36,375 nt of DNA, taken from positions 1 to 36,375 of the forward strand of contig CALSCP010000905.1 in NCBI GenBank assembly GCA_943704425.1, written 5' to 3'. Below are positions 17,590 to 27,900 of the stretch, in pieces. Positions within the stretch are counted from its first letter, which is position 1. Every line of letters starts with the position of its first letter. The notes below the pieces were generated by a model. That model did not search any database. It saw only the letters and a program-made list of their open reading frames with translations, and was not told where the DNA came from. This DNA comes from Ministeria vibrans ATCC 50519. Lineage: Eukaryota; Opisthokonta; Filasterea. Position numbers and translations under genes: made by a program.

Positions 17590-20299
17590 GGCTTTTTGTC
17601 AGTTGGAGGACATGGAAGAGCGAATGCATGCCTTTTTCCCGCTCGATCTTCTGAAACAGGTCGAAGGCGAAGCGGCTGAGATGCTCAAGCGACTGCGCCT
17701 TTCGTAACAGTTGAAATGTGGAACATCCCTTTGTTTATATTTTTCATTTTCCACACAGAGGCAAGAAGCGCACGGTGCCCGAGCTCATGTTTCCCATTGA
17801 CGCGCGGATGTGTAACCGACTGGAAAAGGACGTGGCAGCGGGCCAGAAATTTGACTTTGAGGCCATTGTCTACCTCATGTCGGTTCTGCAGGGCATCTGC
17901 AAGTACATTATCCGCCTTGCCGGAACCTACGCACTGTAAGAGATATCGAAAAAAATGTCGGGCACTCGTTTATACATGTGTATGTGTGCTAATGGATTAT
18001 GTGCGTATTGTGTTACAGTAACAGTCAGCATGTGTCCATTTCGGTGCAAGATGTCAACATGACCATCTGTAAGTTTGTGTGTGTTGTCTGTGAAACATTT
18101 TGGCACTCATTTTGTTTTTCTGCGGGGGTGGCTTTTGGATTTTAGCTGCTGTGGAGGCACTTGAGACGGTGTTTACGCAAGGACCTCCGTCGCGCATCAA
18201 CAAGGTACATTACACGTTCGAGTGAGCGAGACGTAATTTTTTTTTTCTTTCCTGTTTTTAGCCGCTTCAAACTGCTTCGCGCGGACAACTCATTCAGGAC
18301 TTTCTTGAAGTGCAACCGACGTTTATGGAGGACATCAATGTCATTGTGAAAGCATTCATGGAGCCCTTTCAGGTGCGTTTGCTCTTTATTGTGCTCAATT
18401 CCACACACATACAAAAGTGTCTCTCGTTAAACGTGGTCGTTTGTGTACTGCTTGTCTCATCCCCACTGACAATTGTATAGGAGGCCCGTGACTACTTTTC
18501 CGACGAAGACATCAAAGCCATTTTTGGCAACATTGTCGAAGTGCGGACTTTTGAGCGCGACTTCCTCAAGCAAATCAACACGGCAGCGCGCGCTGCTTCT
18601 TCATCCAAGCCGGAGACGATCCGCATTGGAAATGTCTTTACCAGCAACGCACTTGTATGTGATTCGCGTTTTGTACTGTGCGTGACTTGTATGTTAACAT
18701 TGTTTTTGCGCATAGGAACGATACTTTGATGTGTATTTGGAGTACACGGACAACTACTCGAATGTGCGCCAGGCACTGAATCGCGTGTGTTCGCAGCGCA
18801 AAACACAGCAGTGGTTGCAACAGCAAGGGTTCCTCGAGGCGACACGCTACATGCTGCCCACGCTTCTCATGGAACCCGTCTACATTGTGCACCACTACGT
18901 TGCCTTTCTCCAGTTGCTCATTGACTGCACCGAGCCGGGTGATATGGATTTCCAGTCGACGCGCGAGGCGTGCCATCAGTTTGTGCCACTCGCCAGTCAG
19001 CTCAAGCACTACTGTGGTCGCTATCTCACGATGCGCAACGCCACTTACTTGCGTCTGCCCAACTCTCGTCGCATCAAGGAGCAACAGGCGATCTTTGAAC
19101 GCATTCGTGCACGTCTCGACGGCTGGGATCCTGCCTCGGAGTGTGGTGAGGTCATATACGAGGGCCCTATCGACATGGAGACGACGGGTGCCAAGGAGAA
19201 GACCAAGGGTCGTTACATGTACGTGTTTGACACGGCGGTGGTCGTGTGTCGTATCAAGGGAGCGGCCACCGATAAGGACGCAAGTCTCAGCCTCAAGCTC
19301 AAGATGAAGGTGGACACTTTGGAGCTCTTTGACGAGTGTTCACTCGACAGCGAAGACGACATGCACTCGCTCACTAGCGGTGGTGGCAACAGTGGTGGTG
19401 GTCTCTCGACGCCCGGCTCTAACCTGAGTTTGGGTGGGGGGGTGTCGGCAAGTCCCGGCGGCGCGAGCGGTGGCACGGCACGCTACCGCTTCTTCATGAG
19501 CGGCGTCGAGGGTCGCGCACAAGGTCGCACCTACTTTGAGGTGCGCTCGTTGCAGGAAAAGGAGGCATGGATGGCAGCACTGTCCAAGGTCATCACCAAA
19601 CGACGCATCGACAAGATTGTTCGCAAGAGTCTCGAAGCGGAACAGTCTTACGAGGGTCTTCGCACCGATCTCGCCGACACTAGCTACGTCTTCAAGGTAA
19701 TGTTAAAATATTATTCTCATTATTATTATTATTTTTATTCATTATTATTATAAAAATATATTATTATTATTTTTGTTTATTATTATTATTTTTGTTTATT
19801 ATCATTATTTTTGTTTATTATTATCATTTTTGTTTATTATCATTATTTTTGTTTATTATCATTATTTTTGTTTATTATTATCATTTTTGTTTATTATCAT
19901 TATTTTTGTTTATTATTATCATTTTTGTTTATTATCATTATTTTGTTTATTATTATCATTATTTTTGTTTATTATCATTATTATTACTGTGTCGGTTGTT
20001 GTATCAATGGCGTTTGTTCCGTTTGCTTGTAGGACCCTGACACGGCGGACACGATTGTATTTGAGGAGCAAACAGACTCGTCGTCGCCGCCCAACGTCAA
20101 GGGCGCAACAATTGTCAAACTTGTCGAGCGTCTCACCTACCCTGACTACCCCGACACGCAGTTTGCCAAGCACTTTCTCATCACCTACCGCAGCTTTTGC
20201 ACCACTCACAAACTTCTCGACCTCATCATCGAGCGCTTTCGCATCCCGCTTCCTCCTTCCTCCGTTGCACCAGAACGTGCCGAACTAATCCAAGAGAAG
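16768..20299 (+). CDS. SOS: Son of sevenless (Ras/Rac GEF), exons 1-11: histone fold, DH, PH, start of REM
   Basis: Exons are 16768-16809, 17033-17098, 17254-17325, 17603-17703, 17759-17935, 18019-18068, 18146-18204, 18262-18372, 18481-18654, 18716-19696 and 20033-20299; every junction keeps frame (700 codons). Residues 1-180 form the paired histone-fold domain found only in SOS (MDSLVYQLLSNVL, KRTVPELMFPIDARMCNRLE, QDVNMTISAVEALE). The DH domain follows (about 190-425; INVIVKAFMEPFQ, IVEVRTFERDFLKQI, YMLPTLLMEPVYIVHHY), then PH (about 427-580), whose core is split by a Gly/Ser-rich insert near 504-539. The REM domain begins GATIVKLVERLTY and continues HFLITYRSFCTTHKLLDLII. The last exon ends at a phase-0 donor, followed by 31 A and an N gap. 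SOS turns receptor signals into Ras-GTP (CDC25) and Rac-GTP (DH). The rest of the protein resumes at 34564. Confidence 0.95.
17561..17589 (+). repeat. Long poly-T run in SOS intron 3
   Basis: About 29 T residues lie 13 nt upstream of the exon 4 acceptor and serve as its pyrimidine tract; likely length-variable. Confidence 0.85.
19760..19990 (+). repeat. 19-bp TTTATTATTATCATTTTTG-type minisatellite in SOS intron 10
   Basis: About a dozen imperfect copies of a 19-20 nt AT-rich unit fill most of this 336-nt intron. Apart from the 14-kb interval further on, it is the longest SOS intron. Repeats of this kind are a plausible cause of assembly trouble nearby. Confidence 0.9.
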
Positions 20300-20305
20300 G
20301 TTAGA

Positions 20306-20306
<1 letters not shown>

Positions 20307-20337
<31 letters not shown>

Positions 20338-20343
20338 NNNNNN
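20307..20343. other. Poly-A run followed by a 6-N assembly gap
   Basis: Thirty-one A residues (20307-20337) end in six N (20338-20343). This starts 7 bases after the donor of SOS exon 11. The unknown bases mark a scaffold join of unproven size, and the sequence on the right enters in the middle of an unrelated reading frame. Confidence 0.98.
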
Positions 20344-20344
20344 G

Positions 20345-21160
20345 CGATGTCGGTGTCGACTTGTGGACGGACGAGTGTGTGCTGGACTGGGATTTGCGCC
20401 TGAGTGGGTGGGGCATCATTTCTCGGGGTGCCATCCTCGGAGTGTGTTCCGCGTCAACTGTGTGATGTGCAAGGAGGATGTAGCATCAAACAGAAACGCG
20501 TTTAAGCGCCACCTGCTGCTATCGCACAGTGATGTATTCACTCGTGGCTGTGACTGGCTGAGAGTGTACGCTTCACTTGTGCGCAGTGAGCTGGAGGAGC
20601 GCAATGCGAGTGAGTCTGTGATTGTGCGTGAGCTGCAGTTGTTGTGTGAGAGTGAGCGAGTGCCGTCGTCGTTTGCTGGCTGGCTGTTGCGTGTGCAGAA
20701 GGAGAGGGAAGAGGGAAGAGGGGAGTGGGTGTAGTGCGGTGGATCTCGACGCGTCGTTTAGCGACTGGCCAATGGTCGGTTTAAATGTCGAATGGTGCGA
20801 CCGGCGACGCGACAAGAGTGTGACTTTGCACCATTCACAAAGGGGAATGTGAGTACTCATTTCAGTCGGCATCATGTGCTGAGTGTGCATCGCACTCGAT
20901 GTGCCATCTGCTCGCAATCCGTGTCCGAGGCGGGCAGTCTGCGCAAACACCTGCGCTGCCGTCACTCTGCGTTGTTCACTTCCGCTGTGTTGGCGTCGAC
21001 CTGGAAGAGTGTATACAGTGCGTGTGTGCAGAGTGCAATGTTGCGAGAGGGAAAGAGTGAGAGTGCGATTGAGAGGGAACTGTCGATTTTGTATGAGAGT
21101 GAGAGAGTGCCTGCCTTGTTCACAAGTGGGCAACACAATAAACATTTTAATATTGTTTAA
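20345..21160 (+). CDS. Tandem two-finger C2H2 module protein, 5' truncated
   Basis: Two homologous modules (20345-20692 or 20728, and 20762-21160) each carry an atypical finger (C-x7-10-C-x12-H-x3-4-H) and a canonical finger (C-x2-C-x12-H-x4-H), then a helical tail ending ESERVP. Compare CVMCKEDVASNRNAFKRH with CAICSQSVSEAGSLRKH, and RELQLLCESERVP with RELSILYESERVP. Stops separate the modules, so an intron is inferred: acceptor TTTAG at 20757-20761, donor either GTGTAG at 20729 (33 nt) or GTGCAG at 20693 (69 nt). Both are phase 0 and restore one frame. The protein ends at TAA 21158; AATAAA overlaps the last codons (21137). The 5' end is cut by the N gap, so more modules may precede. I do not recognise the family; nucleic-acid binding is inferred from the fingers. 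If the intron is false, this is two fragments of a broken gene. Confidence 0.55.
21137..21142 (+). promoter_or_regulatory. Poly(A) signal overlapping the zinc-finger module stop region
   Basis: AATAAA sits within the last codons of the module gene, 16 nt before its stop codon. This implies an extremely short 3' UTR, or that another signal is used. Confidence 0.4.
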
Positions 21161-21959
21161 CGAATTGAACACTATGAAGAAACTATGCAGTGGAAAGCTT
21201 ACTAAGAAGTAGTACAACGAAAAAAAGTGCTTGCACCTTCTCCGCCAGCCCCCAAGCAAGAAGACGCCCACTAAGACCCAGTGGAATACGCTCTCGCAGC
21301 AAGCGTACGCCAAATTCGAGGAATTCGATTACAGGCACGTGTACCGAGAGCACGTTCCTGCGACACGGTACAAGACCAGCAACCGCCAATCTGTATGGGG
21401 CGCGGCTCATCGCGTGATCAGAAGTTTATTTAAATTGGTGCTCGCGCTGGAACACAAGGAGCTCCCTTGAGCGCGCCACGGGCCAAGCAGGACCAAAGGG
21501 TTGACAGCAGACAGGCGAGTGCGTGGTGAGTATTCGTATTCGTAGCGGCAGCTGTACGTGGGCAGAGCATAATGTACCCATGAAGTACCCACATGGGACC
21601 CACATGGGGGATGATGGGTCTGAGGCAGGTGAGCTTGACGGCCGTGCAATGCTCTCCTGTGAAGCAAGCCACATCGCTGAGCGATGAGTGAACTCTAAGA
21701 GCTTTGGGCGCAGGCCGGGGGTGGTACAAGTTCGGTACAAGCAGAGCGTTGTGAAGTGCTCCGCCGTTTCCCGAACGTTTCCCCAATTTTGTGTGTGTCT
21801 TTTCCCTCTCCTCAAAACTCAAAAGATATTCATTGTCCATTCAGTGGTCTTTGTGTGTCTCTCTTCTCTGCCACTCTCCTTCCAAGGATATCTCTTTCTC
21901 TCTTTTTTCTTTCTTCTCTTTCTGACTTTCTCTCCATCATCGCAACGAAATTGCAACGC
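21161..21959. other. Intergenic stretch between two convergent genes
   Basis: Nothing is firmly coding. One plus-strand frame (21207-21470, after a possible TAG acceptor) has protein-like composition, including KTQWNTLSQQAYAKFEEFDY and NRQSVWGAAHRVIRSLFKLV, and could be a small gene or exon, but it has no clear start or homology. From about 21780 to 21930 the plus strand is pyrimidine rich. TTTATT at 21426 reads AATAAA on the minus strand and could end the giant gene's transcript. Confidence 0.35.
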
Positions 21960-24900
21960 TCACTCAAAATCGGCCAAAAGCCCCTCTTCCTCGTCCGCAT
22001 CCAGTCCGGCGTTTCGCCAGCGCCGCACTCGCTTGGAGGGCGCAAAGAGGTCGCGTCGACGCGACTGGCGCACGAGAAGCACGCCAAGAAGAACAACAAC
22101 CAGTAGCAACAACAGGTACACACCAACGGTGCTTGTGCCTACACACACAACAAAACAAGAAAAACACAATAATTATTAGTGTGCTGAGGAGAAGAAGCCT
22201 TGGTAGATTTGCAAACCTGTGGAATGCGGCGTGTTCGCCTGTTCTTTCACAGCTGTGGCATGGGACGAGTCCGCTACAAAGAGCAATCCAACCGGACGAG
22301 TCGCGTTTACATGACGTAGCCAAGTGGTGTGCTCTAGCGAGCTCCTGTCCGCCCCATTCCACAAGGGCTGCAGGCGGCTGAGTAGCGTCGTTGTAGAAAT
22401 CTTGGCATCGCCATTGATGTGCACGCTCACTGTGGGGAACTGTGTGAGAGGATCCTGCGAAACAAACTGGACGTGCAGTCGTCGCTGGTCGGCAGGAACC
22501 CGCAAGAGTGCTTCCAGCTCACGCAGCACTTCATGGACGCATCGTGCGCGAGCATCGTCGACAGTCTCCATACTGCGTCGCACCATCCGTCGCGCCAGTG
22601 TTACGTCTGACAACCTGGCACCCACATTGGTGTCGTATTCAACGGTGAACGCCCATGACAAGTCCGCCAGCATCACATTGTTCGCAAGGTCCTTCACCCC
22701 ACGCACGGTCATGGTCACGCGCGCACCCTGCATGCGATCCCAATGAGCCGCCGCCCCAAACTCAATCTCCAACTTGCGTCCGTCGCACACGACCTGCAGC
22801 TCATTCGCGTTGGTAGAGTGCAGCGTGTAGTCAAACGTGTGCGATCCCTGGCCTGGTTTCATCTCCACACGCGCATCCACCTCAAACCGGTGAGGTCGTC
22901 GACAGTGTAGCGGTTCGTCAAACGAAACACTCACCTCCGAGCCCGGTTGATACACACCCGATGCCGGGCGGCCATAGTTGCCAAACTCGCGCGGTGGCTG
23001 CCGGTCGATGAGGCCCGTGACCACTGACGAGTACTGGTCGTTGATGCCGACGGGTGGGTTGCTCAGCGAGACAGGCGTGCAGTGCGTGTGCAGACGCAGT
23101 TCGTACTCGCCGTCGAGCAGCATGCTCACGTCCCAGTAGGCCGTGACGTACCCGTGCAAGACCTGAGAATCGAGCCCCGCCGGATTCAGATCAATCGCGG
23201 CGTTGCTCGCATCACGCGCTTGAGTCCACTCACTTAACGTGTCCGCAGGGCGGTACTCCACACTCGCCTGCAAAAGGCGTGCGTCCTTCTCCCACGGCTG
23301 TCCAACAGCTGCCGGGTTGTACGCCACAATACGCAGCGCATTGCGATTGTTGCCCAGCACATCGCCTACAGTCTGCGTCGCATGGTTTACCGTGAACGTG
23401 TTCTGCTCTGCCAGATTCTCCGCAAACTCAATGCGTGGACACGCCTGGAGGAACTCGAGGGGAAGTTCAAGTTCGATTTCAACTGTATCGTCGCTCGTGT
23501 AGCCCTCAAATTCGGGGAATGCATACTCGCAATCGGATTGGAGAACCAGCTTGAACAGCGAATGGTAGCCACCGCTGGCCGACATACTCGCTCGCTTGAC
23601 CGTCACCGTAAAGGGAATCGACTGGTGCGCGTCCATTTCGATATCGGCGACGGGCCGTGCAAGGGATCCTCCGTCGATGCTCACTGTCGCACCATCGGGG
23701 TTGCTGGCGGGATCCATCCAGAGCACAAAACTGGACGCTTCGCCGTCGTTAATGACCAGCACGGTGAACACCGCCTCGTCCTCAGGCATGACCGGCCCGC
23801 TTGGCCCTGATAGCATTTCCAGTCGCGCCTGCTCTCGCGCCTCCGTGTTCTCTTCATGGAAACACATCGAGCGTCCGCTGGTCGTGTGAAACACAGGTGT
23901 CCGATACACCGGATCAAAAAACACCTAAACACAGCTGTTAGTTTCTTTCATCTTCACAAGAACACAAAACTTCTAACCTGCACGTCAAACTTGTCGCCGA
24001 CATCCGGATCTCGCATAGTAAATGACATTTCCTCCGTCGACTCGGACGCTGTGTAGCTGTCACGATTCCAAGTGTGACTGACTGCGCTCGAGATGCCTAA
24101 ATTAATGTTGGCGGAGTAAAAGCCCAGAGTAAATTGCGACTCCACGGACAATGATGGAAGTCTAGCAACAAGTTCTGTCTCGTCTGCCTTTTCATGCGAA
24201 GTCTCCTTGGTCCCATCAATCGTGTAGGTATATTGCGCGCCACCCCCATTAAATGACACACCGTAGTCGCCGAGGTGCTCATGCAGCTGTTCCTGAGCAA
24301 GCGACTCTGTCCCCAAGTCTTCCGCGGGCGCCCCTGGCCGCTTGATCGCAGCCGCCCCCGGGGCTTGGTCCCATGGTCGACGGCTACCACCGGCACGCGC
24401 AGCCCATGCATCCGGTGCGAGTCCTTGCTGCTTCTCATCAAACGCAACGACGTTTGTCTTTTGAAGCTTCATCGACGTGACCGGATCGAGGACCTGCTCA
24501 CTACTGCCTCGAAGCCCGACAAGATTTTCCACATACTGCTCAACGAGCTCTCGTAGGGTGGGTATTCCCTGCAAAAAATTAATAAGTCCTCTTCACAAAC
24601 ACATATACCACAAAGACACACACACCACAAAGACACACACACACACATACAGACACACACATACATCCACGTACATGAATCTGCCACAGTTCAGCATCGT
24701 AAGCACGATCGGGAAGTGACATGCCAGGGTCGTCACTTTCCGACACCGAGCCCACAGTAGCCTTGGTACGCCCTGCAACCGTGTGCACCGCTTGGTTGTA
24801 GGCGAGCATTTGGAGCCAGCCTACAATGGCCGAGACTCGATCGGTCTGGCTGGTCGTGTTCAAGCGCAGTGCTTCGACGAGATCGGGCAACAGGCGGTGG

Positions 24901-27900
24901 CGAATGTCTGCCTCCGATTTCCACGCCATCGTCGACGAAGCGCCATCCTTTTCCAGCTGCATGCCAGGCTCAGCCGTTGCTTCGCATTGGCTCGCATCAA
25001 ACGAGACGTGCAAGACGCGAGCAAAGCGCAGCACGATTGACGGCACCAAAAACATGTCAGACGCACGACCAGCCATGGCAGGGTCATCGCTTGTTTCCAC
25101 GCTGTACGTATGGGTGAAGGATGTCTCGGATGTACTTGAGCTCGTGCGACTGTGCCCCACATTTAAACCTACTGCAAGACCCACCCCCAGAGATTTCCCA
25201 GTCGTCTTTGACGTCTTCTTTGCAGAGCGACGCCCAAAGAAGTTTGTGATCCCACTTAGAACAGACACCTTCTTCTTGGTACAGACCATGTACAGTGCAC
25301 CAATACAATCCTGCGTCTCAAAATCTGGCCCAGCACGCCCCGACATAGCAAGCTCGAACATTCCACCCAGGTTGTCCGTAGTGGCAGACGCGGACACTCG
25401 CGTTTCCTTACGTGTCACGGTCGTCTTGCTGTTTCCACCAGGCGGGTCACGCACAATGGAAAGTGGGAAAAACTCGGGAATGGTCAGCGAGTGGAAGGTG
25501 CCCAGAGAAGCGTGACCAAGGACAAGCACAAACTCGGACACACTGTTTACACCTTCAACCGTGTCCCAGCCAGGCACGTTCATGGTGGCATAAAACGCCC
25601 GTGTGAAAGGGTGACTCGGCGACATCACTGCCGCGTTGCGCACCGGCTCTTGAGTCTGACCCGTGATGCGTACAAATGGCACCTCGCCCATGTTCGTTGG
25701 AGTCGCATCCAAGCTACGCCCCCAGTCTCGGACGTGCAATTCGACAAGACACTCGCTAGAGCAGTCCGGTGGCATGCTCGTCGTTTCACTCTGTTCAGCC
25801 TCACCCCCGCCAAATTCGGATGATTGTCCCGAAGCCTCGAGCGACGATGTTGCATCTGTCAAGACTTGATTCGAAATGCTGACAGTGCCTTGCACAAAAC
25901 GACACACAACATCATTGCCGTAGCGCTCCTCCACGAGAACGTCGACCACTTCTTTTGCGCCCGTCTCCAGTGGCTCAATATCACCCACAGAATTCCGCGT
26001 CGCAAGCATCGTAGGATACTCCACTCCCCGTCCAGTACACGTTGCACGCTCCGTGTCGCTCGGCACCACACTGGAGGCAAATGACACCATGAGATGTGGA
26101 CGCGGGTGGTATTCAAATCGCACACGACTGTCCGAAGTTGGCGCCGACGCCTCCAAACCCTCAAAACCCTCTCTCTCAGAGTCAGAGAGCTGCGCTGCGG
26201 TTTTCCCCAGTGTGCCACCGTCCAAAGTTCCCTCAGATGCGCTCCTCATATTGACGTTGGTGGCGGTGCGGTTGCCCGCGCGCGCAAGATAGGGCGCAAC
26301 CTCGGGTCGTTCCAGAATGCGCTCAAGATGAACATCAAAGACTGCCGCGGGCACATGGTGAACCTGAGATACGTGCGTCTGCGACACGATAATCGCATTT
26401 GACTCGCAATGCAGTGGTGTTAACTTGATCTCGGCAGTTCCGAGGAGCACATTGCACTGGCGTACGCCACCCGCAACCTCAATTGTGAGCTTTCGCAGTG
26501 TCACATCGACAAAGTTGACACTTTGCAAGAGACTCGCGTCATCTATCGTATAGTATTCGGGCACTTCGCTCTCCAACAGCGCCGGCACAATTATGTGGTC
26601 TTCCAAGTTAGCCGTGACGGTCACTTGCGTAAAAATTGGCACAATTAAGCTGTAGACACCGTTCAAATCTGTTTGCGCGCACACAAGCTCCTCACCAGTG
26701 CCAAAACGATATGCACACACAGTTGCATTGTGCACAGGGCATTGTGGAATGACCAATGGCGCCACATGGGGTGGCACACGCGAGCACACAAAGGGATTAG
26801 CGCCGTAATAGGCACTGCTGCAACCCGAGGTGTAGCCCGCGGCGGCGTCCAATGCCAGCGTGGACACATCCCCAGTATCCGTTGAGACTAGCGTGCATGT
26901 TCCGCCACTATCTACTTGCCATGTCCACCAGTCACACCGCACAGCCGCGTCCTCTTCACACAATCGTGCGCACTCCAGCGGTGACGCCACTGGTGCTTGC
27001 GGGATTGCAACCATGCCCACATCATACTTGGTGTTCTCGTGTGCCAGAAAGACCTCACAGAGCTCTCCGGCGCGTCCAAGTGGACACTGTACAGTCATGC
27101 TACACTGCATCGCCTCCTGAGAGGCATTCTTTGGCTGTGCGCACGCGGCCGTGGCCGTGCCACCAATCGCATCATCAAACTCAAACAAGGTCATCGAAGA
27201 ACTGTCGTAAAGTTTACACACACTCGCGCGATGTTCCCATGCGTTGCATTGTACGTGATTTTCGCACCACCACGAGCAGGCGGCGGGAGTGAGTGCCATC
27301 TTTCGACTCACCAGGTTGCCTGGATTTTTCAGCACGGCATTGCGATGCACCGGCGGTATCACGGAGGCGTGTGCCGACTCGCACCACGCGAGACGTGCTT
27401 TGTACTCACTCGAATCGCCGCCGAATGCCATCTGAAGCTTAAGCAGCCAGACACGACTGCACGACGACACGCTGCTCTCGTGGACACTCAAACGAATGCG
27501 AAGCGTCGCAGGGTCGCAAATGCTTTCCATAGGGCATGGGTCCTGCGAAAAGAGCGTGCAGCGTGTTCCCACACCACCCATCGCAAATGAGGTGAAACTC
27601 CACCCAACACAGCTACTCTGAGTCTCGCATGCAGTCGAGCACTGACCAGACGTGGCCACATCGACGCTGAGCGTGAAGTCGTCCACGCTGGCGTTCTCCA
27701 CTGAGTTCCACGCGTAGCCTTCGCGCAGCAGCGACAGATCACAACCTTCCCCACCAACACCAAAGGCACACGGTCCCCGTGAACAAGCAATCGACGCATT
27801 GGCACTGATGCTGCAACCTGTGACGTGCGATGAAGGCGCACTGCAGTGCGACAAAGGCTGCAGCTGACGTTCGCCGAGCACCAAGCAGCGTTGCATGTCC

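Noticed and set aside
19773-20288. Plus-strand frame rich in Phe-Ile-Ile-Tyr
   Set aside because: It is the AT-rich minisatellite of SOS intron 10 read through into exon 11 in the wrong frame.
21430-21840. 136-codon minus-strand frame downstream of the giant gene
   Set aside because: Composition is unremarkable, with no homology or splice support; it lies in the expected 3' UTR.
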